64,000 bases of DNA, taken from NCBI RefSeq assembly GCF_902167145.1, contig NC_050096.1:272574622-272638621 (forward strand), written 5' to 3'. This document shows, piece after piece, positions 1-12,603 of this stretch (positions are counted from its first letter, which is position 1; each line of letters begins with the position of its first letter). The notes beneath the pieces are model-generated. The model did no database searches and had not been told where the DNA came from. It was given only the letters and a program-made list of their open reading frames with translations. The DNA is from Zea mays. Lineage: Eukaryota; Streptophyta; Magnoliopsida; Poales; Poaceae. Both the position numbers and the translations under genes were made by a program.

Positions 1-3000
1 CCCTCGGACGACTCGACCTCCCTGTCTGTTTCGGAACACCCTCCAACTTCCGAAGGGAGACTCTGACGTTCGAGGTGGTCGGGTTCCGAGGAACCTACCA
101 CGCGGTGCTAGGGAGGCCATGCTACGCGAAGTTCATGGCCGTCCCCAACTACACCTACCTGAAGCTCAAGATGCCGGGCCCTAACGGGGTCATCACCGTC
201 GGCCCCACGTACAAACATGCGTTCGAATGCGACGTGGAGTGCGTGGAGTACGCCGAGGCCCTCGCCGAGTCCGAGGCCCTCATCGCCGACCTAGAGAGCC
301 TCTCCAAAGAGGTGCCAGACGTGAAGCGTCATGCCGGCAACTTCGAGCCAGTGGAGACGGCTAAGACCGTCCCCCTCGACCCCAGTGGCGACGCCTCCAA
401 GCAGATCCGGATCGGTTCCGGGCTCGAGCCCAAATAGGAAGCAGTGCTCGTCGACTTTCTCCGCGCGAACGCCGACGTCTTCGCGTGGAGTCCCTCGGAC
501 ATGCCCGGCATACCGAGGGATGTCGCCGAGCACTCGCTGGATATTCGGGCCGGAGCCCGACCGGTCAAGCAGCCTCTGCGCCGATTCGACGAGGAGAAGC
601 GCAGAGCGATAGGCGAGGAGATCCACAAGCTAATGGCAGCCGGGTTCATCAAAGAGGTATTCCATCCCGAATGGCTCGCCAACCCTGTGCTTGTGAGAAA
701 GAAAGGGGGAAATGGCGGATGTGTGTAGACTACACTGGTCTCAACAAAGCATGTCCGAAGGTTCCCTACCCTCTGCCTCGCATCGATCAAATCGTGGATT
801 CCACTGCTGGGTGCGAAACCCCGTCTTTCCTCGATGCCTACTCAGGGTATCATCAAATCAGGATGAAAAAGTCCGACCAGCTCGCGACTTCTTTCATCAC
901 GCCCTTCGGCATGTACTGCTATGTCACCATGCCGTTCGGTTTGAGGAATGCGGGTGCGACGTACCAGCGGTGCATGAACCATGTGTTCGGCGAACACATC
1001 GGTCGCACGGTCGAGGCCTACGTCGATGACATCGTAGTCAAGACAAGGAAAGCTTCCGACCTCCTCTCCGACCTTGAAGTGACATTCTGATGTCTCAAGG
1101 CAAAAGGCGTCAAGCTCAATCCCGAGAAGTGTGTGTTCGGGGTGCCCCGGGGCATGCTCTTGGGGTTCATCGTCTCCGAGCGGGGCATCGAAGCCAACCC
1201 GGAGAAGATCGCAGCCATCACCAGCATGGGGCCCATCAAGGACTTAAAAGGTGTACAGAGGGTCATGGGATGTCTCGCGGCCCTGAGCCGCTTCATCTCA
1301 CGCCTCGGTGAAAGAGGCCTGCCTCTGTACCGCCTCTTAAGGAAGGCCGAGAGCTTCACTTGGACCCCTGAGGCCGAAGAAGCTCTCGGGGACCTGAAGG
1401 CGCTCCTCACCAAGGCGCCTATCTTGGTGCCCCAAGTTGATGGAGAAGCCCTCTTGGTCTACGTCGCCGCGACCACTCAGGTGGTTAGCGCCACGATTGT
1501 GGTCGAGAGGCAAGAAGAGGGGCATGCATTGCCCGTTCAGAGGCCAGTTTACTTCGTCAGCGAGGTACTGTCCGAAACCAAGATCCGCTACCCACAAGTT
1601 CAGAAGCTGCTGTATGCAGTGATCCTGACGAGGCGGAAGTTGCGACACTACTTCGAGTCTCACCCGGTAACTGTGGTGTCATCCTTCCCCCTGGGGGAGA
1701 TCATCCAGTGCCGAGAGGCCTCGGGCAGGATTGCGAAGTGGGCGGTGGAAATCATGGGCGAGACCATCTCGTTCGCGCCTCGGAAGGCCATCAAGTCCCA
1801 GGTCTTGGCGGACTTTGTAGCCAAATGGGTCGACACCCAGCTACCGACGGCTCCGATTCAACCGGAGCTCTGGACCATGTTTTTCGACGGGTCGTTGATG
1901 AAGACGGGAGCCGGCGCGGGCCTACTCTTCGTCTCACCCCTCGGGAAACACCTACGCTATGTGCTACGCCTCCATTTCCCGGCATCCAACAATGTGGCTG
2001 AGTACGAAGCTCTGATCAACGGATTGCGAATCGCCATCGAGCTAGGGGTCCGACGCCTCGACGCTCGCGGCGACTCGCGACTCGTCATCGACCATGTCCT
2101 GAAGAACTCCCACTGCCACGACTCGAAGATGGAGGCCTACTGCGATGAGGTTCGGCGCCTGGAAGACAAGTTCTACGGGCTCGAGCTTAACCACATCGCT
2201 CGGCGCTACAACAAGACTGCGGACGAGCTGGCAAAAATAGCCTCGGGGCGAACAACGGTTCCCCCGGACGTCTTCTCCCGGGATCTGCATCAGCCCTCCA
2301 TCAAGATCGACGACCCTCCCGAGCCCGAGGCGCCCTCGGTCTAGCCCGAGGTACCCTCGGCACGGCCCGAGGCACCCTCAGCTCAACCTGAGGTACCCTC
2401 GGTCTCCGAGGGCGAGGCATTGCGCATCGAGGAGGAGCGAAGCGGGGCCACGCCTGAACGAAATTGGCAGACCCCGTACCTGCAATATCTCCGCCAAGGA
2501 GAGCTACCCCTCGACCGAGCCGAGGCTCGGCGGATAGCGCGACGCGCCAAGTCGTTCGTCTTGCTGGGCGATGAGAAGGAACTCTACCACCGCAGTCCCT
2601 CGGGCATCCTCCAGCGATGCATCTCCATCGCCGAAGGTCAGGAACTCCTGCGAGAAATACACTCGGGGGCTTGCGGCCATCACGCAGCGCCTCGAGCCCT
2701 CGTCGGGAATGCTTTCCGGCAAGGCTTCTACTGGCCAACGGCGGTGGCTGACGCCACTAGAATTGTCCGCATCTGCGAAGGGTGTCAATTCTATGCGAAG
2801 CAGACCCACCTGCCCGCTCAGGCTCTGCAGACAATACCCATCACCTGGCCCTTCGCTGTGTGGGGTCTGGACCTCGTCGGCCCCTTGCAGAAGGCGCCCG
2901 GGGGCTACACGCACCTGCTGGTCGCCATTGACAAATTCTCCAAGTGGGTCGAGGTCCGACCTCTGAACAGCATTAGGTCCGAGCAGGCGGTGACGTTCTT

Positions 3001-3706
3001 CACCAACATCATCCATCGCTTCGGGGTCCCGAACTCCATCATCACCGACAATGGCACCCAGTTCACCGGCAGAAAATTCTTGGACTTCTGCGAGGATCAC
3101 CACATCCGGGTGGACTGGGCCGCCGTAGCTCATCCCATGTCGAATGGGCAAGTAGAGCGTGCCAACGGCATGATTCTACAAGGGCTCAAGCCTCGGATTT
3201 ACAACGACCTCAACAAGTTCGGCAAGCGATGGATGAAGGAACTCCCCTCGGTGGTCTGGAGCCTGAGGACGACGCCAAGCCGGGCCACGGGTTTCACGCC
3301 GTTCTTCCTGGTCTACGGGGCCGAGGCCGTCTTGCCCACTGACCTGGAATACGGCTCCCCGAGAACGAGGGCCTACGACGATCAAAGCAACCAAGCTAGC
3401 CGAGAAGACTCGCTGTACCAGCTGGAAGAGGCTCGGGACAAGGCCTTACTACACTCGGCGCGGTATCAGCAGTCCCTGCGGCGCTACCACGCCCGAGGGG
3501 TCTGACCCCGAGACCTCCAGGTGGGCAACCTGGTGCTTCGGCTGCGGCAAGACGCCCGAGGGAGGCACAAGCTCACACCCCCCTGGGAGGGGCCATTCGT
3601 CATCGCCAAAGTTCTGAAGCCCGGAACGTACAAGCTGGCCAACAGTCAAGGCGAGGTCTACGGCAACGCTTGGAACATCCAACAGCTACGTCGCTTCTAC
3701 CCTTAA
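1..3706 (+). pseudogene. pol: Gypsy (Tat-lineage) pol: protease-RT-RNase H-integrase, broken
   Basis: Would encode the enzymes that reverse-transcribe and integrate the element. Seen in order: protease tail (HAVLGRP, about 100-130), RT with YVDDIVVK at 1019, RNase H beginning FFDGS near 1881 with NNVAEYEAL at 1988, integrase zinc finger near 2680-2800, and integrase core DLVGPL (2870), TDNGTQF (3046) and VERANG (3153). A C-terminal chromodomain-free tail ends at the TAA of 3706. Breaks: in-frame stops at 435 (TAG), 1088 (TGA), 2342 (TAG) and 3503 (TGA), and a one-base frameshift near 705-715 in a G run just before WRMCVDY. It is not functional. The catalytic residues are otherwise present, so decay is fairly recent. 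Confidence 0.9.
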
Positions 3707-3929
3707 GATGTTTTCAAGTCGTTCATATACCCCGCACCCACGCAAAGTTTAGTCATCAAGGAAGGGTCGGCCTCGCCTCGGCAAAGCCCGACCCTCCCTC
3801 GGGGGCTAAAAGGGGGGAACCCCCTCTGCGTCGAAATTTTCCTCGAAAAAAGATCACTTCTGCCAGAATATCTTTCGTGCTTTTTGACTACTTCGAAAAG
3901 TGGATCCTGAAAACGACGGAGTACACGTA

Positions 3930-4881
3930 AGCAGCCAAGGCTGACCGAGCCGAGGGACTCCTACGCCTCCAGGATACGGATACCTCACTCATCACCTTCT
4001 GCGCTAAGTAACTCGCGTTCAGATAAAGTGATTCCGCGGACCGAACAAGTCTTCATGTTCGGAAGTTCTTCTGTCGAAGCGATCCTTCGAGCCTTCTCGA
4101 CTGAGTCGGTGGCAGGGCCTCGTGGACGGGTGAAAGTACGCGTAAGCGGCAAGGCCGACCGAGCCGAGGGACTCCCACGCCTCCGGGATACGGATACCTC
4201 ACTCATCACCTTCCGCAAGAAGCAACTCCCACTCACACAAACATCCCTGTTACCGACAAAAAAGTCCAGATACTCGAAACAAGAGGAAAGGAGACGCAGC
4301 TTTACAACACAGCGAGGGCGTGTATTCTGGCCTCGGCGGCTGCAGAAGGCACACGCTACAAGACACTCTGACCCTGCAGGCTCGGGTCTTGACGCCGGAA
4401 GGGGGCAGCAACACCCTCGGCATCGACGACACCTTCGGCGAGGCCCGACCTAGCCTCGGACGGCGACGCGGTCCGAGGATCTCCGCTCCGAAGGACGACG
4501 TCATCACCACGCCCGGGCAATCGCTGCCAGGGACTTCTCCGGGAATCCGGCCCGAGCAGGCGGCTCGGCCGGTTGCCCCTGGGGCCTCGGCCGACCATCT
4601 CCCAAGGGCGCCAGCCCGACCTGAGGCCTCGGCTGATCAACTCCGACGTCGGTCCCGCCAACAGACAACCCGACTAGGCTCCGGCCAACCAGGTTTCATT
4701 TTCGAGCCGACTCCGCCTCTGTTCATACTGATATCGCTACCCCTGGCCTCGGCTCATCAAAGAGCGGCCGAGGGGTCCCTTTAACTAAGCTAGAGGAGCC
4801 TTGGACAGCAAGGCCGACCGAGCCGAGGGACTCCTATGCCTCCGGGATACGGATACCTCACTCGTCACCTTGACACGGGGC
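3930..4881 (+). repeat. Three dispersed ~75-bp direct repeats in the cinful-like 3' UTR
   Basis: Near-identical blocks containing GACCGAGCCGAGGGACTCC followed by a GGATACGGATACCTCACTC core lie at about 3930-4003, 4141-4215 and 4808-4881. They differ by a few substitutions and share orientation. Spacing is irregular (about 210 and 667 bp), so this is not one tandem array. Function unknown. Confidence 0.75.
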
Positions 4882-6921
4882 GACTCATGCTTGGTGAAGC
4901 AGTTCAGACAATCAATAGACGAGTCTTAGCGCTCAAAAATGAGGAAAAAACACGGCTCCGTGCCGAAATTACATACATGTTCAGGCCCCGAAAGCCGTAA
5001 TGAACAAAAAACACCAGCATTCGAAGTGCCGTTACAAACGGAACTCCAGTTCCCCCTTCGCAGCTACGAACAGCCCCACTCGATAGGGGTGGGCCTGCGG
5101 AGCAACAGAAGACTGACGAGCGGCTCGCCGCCGCCCGCTCTGACTACGGCGACAACAGCCCCCGCTCCGGATGGCCGAGCTGCAGCAGCGCAGGCCTCAG
5201 GGTGGGCGCTGCTGCGAGCTTGCCCCCGCCCACGACGACGCTCGAGGGGCGAGGACAAGTACGAAGAACCGGAGGCCCGAAGCGCGGATGGTGGCGGCGA
5301 TCCCGTCGGCAACGGGGACTTCTCGAGCCGTTTCCACCTCGGCACCGACGGCAGGGGCCATCAGCCCTCCGGCAGATCCCCACTCAAGTCCTCCCGGGTG
5401 AGTGGGGGACCGGCCTCTGCGCGAAGGCGCCATCTCGGTGCAAAGGCAGGACCACCCCAAAACACGAACGCCGCCCTAGCAGCGCGCGGCATCTGGGGCG
5501 GCCCTTCCGTGTACACGGCGCGGCAGCCACCCCCCGGTAGAAGAGGCCGCCGGGAGCCAAGCCGACAAGCCCGACACGCTGGGGATGACGACGTCCGCCG
5601 TCGACCAGCCCCGCGTTGTCGAAGTCCGGGCCGCCCGCAGGGCCAGTGAGCGCCCTCTCCCTCGAGCACCGCGGGAGAGGGCGATTCATGAACCCGCGCG
5701 GGAGGAAGAGCGCCGGCACAGCCCGGCCCCCACCTCAGCGAGGATGATGAACATCCTTGAAGCTGAGGGTGGGACCAAGATCGCAGCCCGGCTTGCTTCT
5801 CCCCACCCAGGAGCTGGTGGTCACCGTCTCGGGTGACCGCCGGTGGAGGGGTGCAGCCGGGCTGCATGATGAAAATCCTTGAAGCCGAACGATGGCTGAA
5901 AGGTACCAACTCCCACGGAGTTGCGTCCCTCCAACGACGAGGCAAAAAGACGGCGGGCATCCCCCATCCGGGGGCTTGGAAGGTGGAAAGACGCGGTGCA
6001 TAAGGGAGCGAGAAGACACGGTCGCCTTTCGAAAGGGGTCACCCTCCTTTTAAAGGCAACTCTCCCTGCTTGCACCCCCAACCGTCACGGGCTAAGTCCT
6101 CTCCAACACGCTCCAAAGCCCTCCCCTGCGGCGCAGGGGCTGGGTCCCGCATGTCATGCAGACCGGCTCTGAGCAGAAGAAGCCAAACCGCCGCGCGTGG
6201 TGCACGCAACCGCCCAGCGGTTACAAGTGGCCCTCCACTTTTGCCCAGACCGACGGGCGAAAGAGGCGGGCAGCCATGCAGGCGGCATGCAACCGCGCCA
6301 GGTGGACGCGCTTCTCCGACTCCTGACACGCCAGCATGGAGGCCCAGGCCCACGCGTCGCGCAACCGGCGCGCCGGATGCTGCATGCAAGCAACTGCACC
6401 GCCACTTGCGCCACCACCGCGCCTCCTCGATTGCGGAACCAATACCGCGACTCGAGGCGACCCAGAGCGCGACCCAGCAGCGCCAGCCTGACGCGGCAGT
6501 CAACGCGGCCAAAAGTGGGCCGGCAGTAATGACGGTGGCAGGCGCGCGGGAGCAGCGGTCACGTCATCAGCCAAGCTCACGTCCCATCCGGGGGCAGCAA
6601 GAGAACCCCCTCTCACGGCGTGAAGACAACGCACTCGTGATCCTTTCCTCGAACGGCTCGCACACGCGCAACGGCCGCCCCGCCAACTACTCGCCCCGTC
6701 GCATTAACTCCGCGGCTGGACAGGCGGCGCTTCTGGCAGGAGCAGCGGGCGACGCTTCGCCTTCGCCGAAACAACCGCGCCAAAAAAGGTACGCCGCGTC
6801 GTTCGGTTTCGTATCCTTTTTCCTTTTTCCTCTTTCTCTATCTCTTGCGACAGGGACCGGGAAAGGGGGATACCCCGAAAGGGATCCTTCCCCGTGAAGG
6901 AACCAGGCTCCGAGCCTCCCT

Positions 6922-7121
6922 ACTGATCAGAGGTTCGAAGGCTGGCCCCCCGAAGGGTTCAACAGCCGCCTCAGATCGCGTGGGCCCTACACCCACTACT
7001 GGTCAGAGGTTCGAAGGCCGGCCTCCCGAAGGGTTCCACGGCCGCCTCAGGCTACTCGGGCTCCGCGCCCATTACTGATCAGGGGTTCGAAGGCTGGCCC
7101 CCGAAGGGTTCACAGCCGCCT
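6922..7121 (+). repeat. 76-bp tandem repeat, about 2.7 copies
   Basis: Units start with ACTGATCAGAGG or a close variant at about 6922, 6998 and 7074, each followed by GTTCGAAGGC and a CCGAAGGGTTC block. The spacing is 76 bp both times. It lies near the end of the cinful-like 3' UTR. Confidence 0.75.
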
Positions 7122-9210
7122 CAGACGCCGAGCGAGGGATGACCAGGGGTACGTTCGATACATAACCAAGGCTCGGGCTGCGCTCCCGAGGTACCCTAGG
7201 ACATTTCCGAGACCAGCGGGAGCGATCTTGTAACGGAATCCCATCGGAGGGAGGCATCGAGCCCTCGGACCCCGTCGCTAGGGGACCGGGTCCGGCAGAT
7301 CACCCGCAGGTACTTTTGGGCGTGCCTCTGGGCCCCTAGCCGACCCCTAACGAACGGGGCACGGACGTCCACTCGGATTACCCGCTTGCAGCTCACCGGA
7401 GACACCATGTTCGGCGCCCATCGAGGGTAACATGGCGCTCTCCCCCCCCTCTGAAGCGTCCCCAATCCTCTGGGACTCAAATGTGATACAATTACTAGTC
7501 CCAGGAGGCTAGTAAACACATTTATACATCAGATGATACCAAATCTGCTTAAACGATACAAACCTACAAAGGTGGCGAACAACTTTAAGAGTTGGTCGAC
7601 AACTCGGGACATATCATCAGAGTGGGGCTGAAGCAGCCCGATATACGCAGCGAAGCAATTCAGCGGTCCAACAGCCACAGGCAAGGTTGGGAACAGTCGT
7701 AACTCTTACTCGATCTCCTTTTTCTGAAAAAACAACAAATAAGCAAGGGTGAGTACAAACGTACTCAGCAGCCCACCTTCACCCGCGGAATGGGGAAATC
7801 AGATATAATGCATGGAATATGTAGAGCTCAGGATATTTGCAGAAACATCAATATTTTATGCAGGGTTGTTTTGAAAAACATTTTGTATTTTGCAAAGTGC
7901 ATCATCTCCAAAAGGAGCAGGAAGTTTTTCAATATTAGAACAAAATTCCCTGGACTAAACCATCCAGGTATCTCAGCAGTTTCCCACTGGTTTTCCTTTT
8001 CAAAAACAGCTACTGGACTTCCCGTCCACCATAGCTCACGGCTCAACCGTCGAACCTTTTTAGAAACCACTTTTCTCAAAAGCATCTCTTTTTTTTTGGA
8101 AAACAAAACATTAATTGCCATACCATACCAGACTCGTCCATTCCTGTGGACACAGACTATTCAAATAGGTTTTCAAACTCTGCGCAGAGGTGTACACTTT
8201 ACCCACTAGTCCGGCTCTGCGATCTCATGATCAATGAGATCCGAATCCGAATCTCTTTCTTTCCTCGCACGTCCTAACCTTAACGGTTATCCGGAAGGAG
8301 TCAGGCCACCACCATGTCCAAACCGGACAAAACTTCCCCCCTTCTTATCCTCCCGGTGCTCCCCAGCCTTCATAACCCTGGGGTTGGACCGTACGAGTTC
8401 AGATTGAGTGACTGCCCACACAGTCTCGAGTGGTTGTACTATTAAAGAGTACAGGTAGTGAAGATGACAAACCGGTCCTTATATGAGGGGACAATCCTTC
8501 TACTCACGCCTAAACCAGCTGAGCCAACACCTTAGGCCCTCCCCTAAACCAGGGAGTCCTTGATTATCCCACTCACAAGGTGATAAGGGTGAAAACCCTT
8601 CATCACACACATTTTGAAAAGCATTTTCTTTTGAAAACTCACACCTTTTCTCAAATCATTTGGAACATATATATCAGGGATTGATTTCGGCAAGCGGCAG
8701 GGTGGCCATAATAACTTGTCTCAAAATCATATCATGCATAAAATAACAGGCTGAGGGTTGTGGTTGAAAAATCATAGGTAATTTATGCATCAAAGGGATC
8801 CAGTGAGCTTGCCGTGCTTATTCGGCGAAGGGGAAGGGGAGCTCGCGGAACTGGCTTCTGGCTCCACCGCCTGGCGTAGACTTGCAGACCTGGCCTCCAC
8901 GAGACGGCACAAACGCTCCGATAACTATGCAACATGAACAAGCAAACATACAAACCAGCAAGTATACCAACAAATATTTAGTATAGTGGTCAGAATAGCG
9001 ATATATGGATGGGTAGAGTCTTGAGTAGAATCTGTGTCATGTGGTGTTGTGATATTACTGGTGGTGGAGCGGAGGTGCTTACCAGGAGGGTGGACTGAAG
9101 GCAAAGCGACACTATGCGTGTAGCCGGCAGAGCGGAGTAACTGAGTGGGTGGGGTGTTTGCCTTGGCTGAGGGTGTTGAGTGTGTGTGGAGAGGGAGAGG
9201 GTAGCTGGGT

Positions 9211-9220
9211 GTATTTATAG
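9211..9220 (-). promoter_or_regulatory. TATA-box candidate in the solo LTR
   Basis: The minus strand reads CTATAAATAC, in the transcription direction of the LTR. A second, stronger box lies upstream at 10408-10417. The start site is inferred only. Confidence 0.4.
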
Positions 9221-9604
9221 CTGAGTGTATGTGGTGTAGCACAGTGAAGTTCACAGTTGGTGAGAATAGTGACGAATGAATCGTCTGACTTAGTATGAAC
9301 AGGAGAGTTATAGGCAGAATATGGGACAAGAGTATTTTGGGAGTCTTCTGAAATATTAACCATGTTTAAGGGATGACATGGTTGGATAGGGAATAATTCG
9401 ATAAGAATTTAGAAACAAGAATTATTGGAATCGGAGTTTGGAAGCCTGGTTCGAAGGAATCTCAAAGTTAAGTGTGCTCAACTTGGAGAAACCTGGGATG
9501 AGTGACCAGATGGGAAGTTCCTACTGGAAGGAAAATCACAGCCACCGGAGTTCGTATGACCGGAACATGGGTCTGGCTGGTCTTAGGTGGACTGGACAAC
9601 ATGA

Positions 9605-10300
9605 TGGATGAGTAGTTGAAATTTGGGATAACTAGATGACCGATGAATAGTAACGATGATTAGTAACGATGAATAGTGGCGACGGAAAAGTAATTATAGA
9701 TATCATCGATGAATAGTAACGATGATGAATAGTAATGATAAATAGTAACGATGATGAATAGTGTATGTGAATAGTAACGATGAATAGTAATGGTGAATAG
9801 TAATGGTGAATAGTGATAGTGAATAGTTCGTATGAACGAACGATGAACGATGAATAGGAACTATGAACGAACGGACGAACGATCGAATGATCGGACGAAC
9901 GAACGATCGGAATTTCGGCAGCATAACGGCAGGAAAAAGATTATTTGGATGAACGAACGGACGAACGATCGAATGATCGGATGAACGAACGATCGGAATT
10001 TCGGCAGCATAACGGCAGGACAAAGATTATCTGGAAGAACGATGAATAGGGGCTATGAACGAACGATGAACTATGAATAGGGACTATGAATGAACGATGA
10101 ACGATCGAATGATCGAACGAACGAACGATCGGAATTTCGGCAGCATAACGGTAGGAAAAAGATTATATGGACGAACGAACGGACGAACGATCGAACGATC
10201 GGACGAACGAACCATGAACGATCGGACGAACGATCGAACGATCGGACGAACGAACGAACAAACTAAGAACAGGGGACGAACGATCGAAGAACGATCGAAC
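9605..10300. repeat. Simple-sequence region of GATGAATAGTAAC and GAACGAACGATCG motifs
   Basis: From about 9605 the sequence is a degenerate array of GATGAATAGTAAC-type units. It then becomes GAACGAACGATCGAAYGATCGGAC units to about 10300, with a longer unit containing TCGGAATTTCGGCAGCATAA repeated near 9909, 9999 and 10131. It lies wholly inside the solo LTR. Some short frames across it translate to Arg/Ser-rich repeats and are not genes. Confidence 0.8.
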
Positions 10301-10407
10301 AATCCTTGTGCTAGTGTGTGCTTGTGTGGAACATGGAGTGGGTGTGTGGGGGGGAGAGAGTTGCCATGAAATGGCTTGGGGTGGGATGAGAGGAGGCCCT
10401 TGCCCCT

Positions 10408-10417
10408 CTATTTATAG
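10408..10417 (-). promoter_or_regulatory. TATA box of the Tekay/prem1-like solo LTR
   Basis: The minus strand reads GGCTATAAATAGAGGGG, a textbook plant TATA context, about 510 bp into the LTR. It is the likely core promoter of the lost element. Confidence 0.6.
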
Positions 10418-10930
10418 CCATGGTGGGGGGATTAGGGGGAGGGATGAGAGGATTAGTGGGAGGATGAGATGATTAGTGGGAGGTTAGCATGTATTTGTCT
10501 TGTATAAGTGAGATTTGCTTGTAGAGCTCGCCGTATGACACTGGAGGCATACATATACGTATGAGCATGAGGAAAGTTATGAAGAAAATATTTGTAGGGA
10601 CTTGAAAAATGATTCTGAAGGTATTTCTCAAGAGGAAAATACTTGGAGATATATCGGTGGAATATTTGGGCAATATTTCTGGAAAGAACTTGAAGGGGAT
10701 CACTAGGGAAATATCTGGGCGGTATTTCTGGAAACAAATTGAGGGTGATCACTGGGGAAATATTTGTAGGATATTTGAGGAGGATTTTGGAGAGAATATA
10801 GACCACTATATTTTATTTGCTGATATCAACTCGCAAACAAACATTTTGAAATGAAATTTGAAATTCATTTTGAATTTAGAGGGAGTTTGAGAAAATTTCA
10901 GGATTTGAATTTTTGGGATGCTACACCCTC

Positions 10931-11338
10931 CTCCTTGCGAAAAGGCGACGCAGGGGCGTATGTAAAAAAGCCGAGTCTGTCCCTGATCGCCCTCTTGCCC
11001 TGTGCAGAGGCTCGGGGGCTGCTCTCGCAAACCCGGTTCCGGCCAAACCGTTGACAGCGTCAACATACCAGCCCGAGAACTTGGGCCCCGACCGTACACC
11101 CGAGCTACGGCCAGCTCGCATGAGGGAACAACCAGACCTGCCGAAGCATTACGCAAGGCAATAAGACCTCGAAGGAGTGAAACCACTCCTCCGAGGCCTC
11201 GGGGGCTACACCCGGCAGGTGCGCTCGCGCGCACCCACTGGAACAAAATGCAACCGAGAAAGGCTGGTCCCCTTGCAAAAAAGTGCGACGAAAGCCTCCA
11301 AGCGAGTGCTAACACTCCCTTCGAGGCTCGGGGGCTAC
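10931..11338 (+). other. Distal 3' UTR and polypurine tract of the cinful-like element
   Basis: Continuation of the cinful-like 3' UTR after the solo LTR. The segment next to the LTR, GAGGCTCGGGGGCTAC (11323-11338), serves as polypurine tract. Similar CTCGGGGGCT blocks occur at about 11010 and 11201, so the tract appears in multiple copies. No gene seen. Confidence 0.7.
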
Positions 11339-11674
11339 TGTCGGGGACCATAATTAGGGGTACCCTCAAGACTCCTAATTCTCAGCTGGTAACCCCCATC
11401 AGCATAAAGCTGCAAAGGCCTGATGGGTGCGATTAAGTCAGGGATTAGTCCATTCGAGCGACTCGATCACGCCTCGCCCGAGCCTAGCCTCGAACAAGGG
11501 CAGCCGACCCCGGAGGATTTCCGTCTCGCCCGAGGCCCCCCTCCAACGGCGGACACATCTTCGGCTCGCCCGAGGCCCAGCCTTCGCTAAGAAGCAACCC
11601 TGACTAAATCGCCGCACCGACCGACCAAGTCGCAGGAGCATTTAACGCAAAGGCCCTGCCAAAGGCACCATAGG

Positions 11675-12115
11675 AAGCTCCGCCCGACCCAGGGCTCGGA
11701 CTCAGGCTCAGCCCCGGAAGACGGCGAACTCCGCTCCGCCCGACCCAGGGCTCGGACTCGGGCTAAGACCCGGAAGACGGCGAACTCCGCTCTGCCCGAC
11801 CCAGGGCTCGGACTCGGGCTAAGACCCGGAAGACGGCGAACTCCGCTCCGCCCGACCCAGGGCTCGGACTCGGGCTAAGACCAGGAAGACGGCGAACTCC
11901 GCTCCGCCCGACCCAGGGCTCGGACTCGGGCTCAGACCCGGAAGACGGCGAACTCCGCTCCGCCCGACCCAGGGCTCGGACTCGGGCTAAGACCCGGAAG
12001 GCGGCGAACTTCGCTCCGCCCGACCCAGGGCTCGGACTCGGGCTCAGCCCCAGAAGACGACGAACTCCGCTTCGCCCGACCCCAGGGCTCGGACACCGTT
12101 CTGGCCTCTGCCGAC
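11675..12115 (+). repeat. 56-bp tandem repeat array in the cinful-like LTR, about 7 copies
   Basis: Units of the form GAAGACGGCGAACTCCGC plus CCGACCCAGGGCTCGGACTC and GGGCTAAGACCCG repeat with a 56-bp period. The first and last units are divergent. Its position upstream of the TATA box suits a U3 enhancer-like array; that function is inferred. Confidence 0.85.
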
Positions 12116-12593
12116 GACCTCCGCCTCGCCCGACCCAGGAGCTCGGACTCGGCCTCGGCCATGGAAGACAGACTCGACCTCGGCTTCGGAGGAGCCTCCA
12201 CGTCGCCCAACCTAGGGCGCAGGCCAGCCACGTCAACAGGAAGCGCCATCATCACCCTACCCCGAGCTGACTCGGGCCGCAGAGAACAAGACCGGTGTCC
12301 CATCTGGCTGTCTCCACCAGATAGGTAATGATGGCGCCCCGCATGGCCTGTGACGACGGCGGCTCTCAGCTCTCTTACGGAAGCAGGAGGACATCAGCAG
12401 GGACACAACCGCTCCAACAGCTGTCCCTCCGCCAGGCTCCGCCACTCCTCCGACGGCCACGACATCACACTCGTTGGGTTCCAAGATCTCTCCGGCTGCC
12501 ACATTGGCATGTACTCAGGGCACTAGCTCTCCCTCGCTAGACACGTAGCACTCTGCTACACCCCCATTGTACACCTGGATCCTCCCCTTGCGT

Positions 12594-12603
12594 CTATAAA
12601 AGG
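12594..12603 (+). promoter_or_regulatory. TATA box of the cinful-like LTR
   Basis: CTATAAAAGG, about 1255 bp into the LTR and on the element's own strand. It marks the likely U3 core promoter. Confidence 0.6.

Larger units (their letters stand above)
3707..7446 (+). other. 3' untranslated region of the cinful-like element
   Basis: GC-rich sequence between pol and the solo LTR insertion. It has many overlapping open frames (the longest about 275 codons), but they lie in several frames and both strands, with Ala/Arg/Pro-rich translations and no domain I recognise. I read them as composition artefacts. It holds two repeat sets described separately. The region resumes at 10931-11338 after the insertion. 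Confidence 0.7.
7452..10925 (-). mobile_element. Solo LTR of a Tekay/prem1-like Gypsy element, inside the cinful-like element
   Basis: Read on the minus strand, the block begins TGTAGCATCCCAAAAATTC (plus end 10925) and ends ...GACGCTTCA (plus 7452), so it has TG...CA termini. It is flanked by a perfect 5-bp duplication, CCCTC at 7447-7451 and 10926-10930. The length, 3474 bp, suits a long-LTR chromovirus such as prem1/Tekay. No internal domain, PBS or PPT is present, so an original full element was probably reduced by LTR-LTR recombination. Two minus-strand TATA boxes and a simple-repeat region lie inside. Family name is tentative; boundaries are firm. Confidence 0.85.

Noticed and set aside
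4939..5649. 236-codon open frame
   Set aside because: Same reasons: a high-GC frame in a retrotransposon UTR without domain evidence.
6070..6897. 275-codon open frame in GC-rich sequence
   Set aside because: Lies in the cinful-like 3' UTR, overlaps long frames in other phases and on the other strand, and has low-complexity Ala/Arg/Pro content with no recognisable domain.
9605..10300. Possible CRISPR-like array
   Set aside because: The repeats are degenerate tetra- and longer-nucleotide tracts with no unique spacers, inside an LTR of a plant genome.
11763..12303. Minus-strand repetitive frames in the cinful-like LTR
   Set aside because: They are translations of the 56-bp tandem repeat; a repeat length not divisible by three shifts the reading between units.
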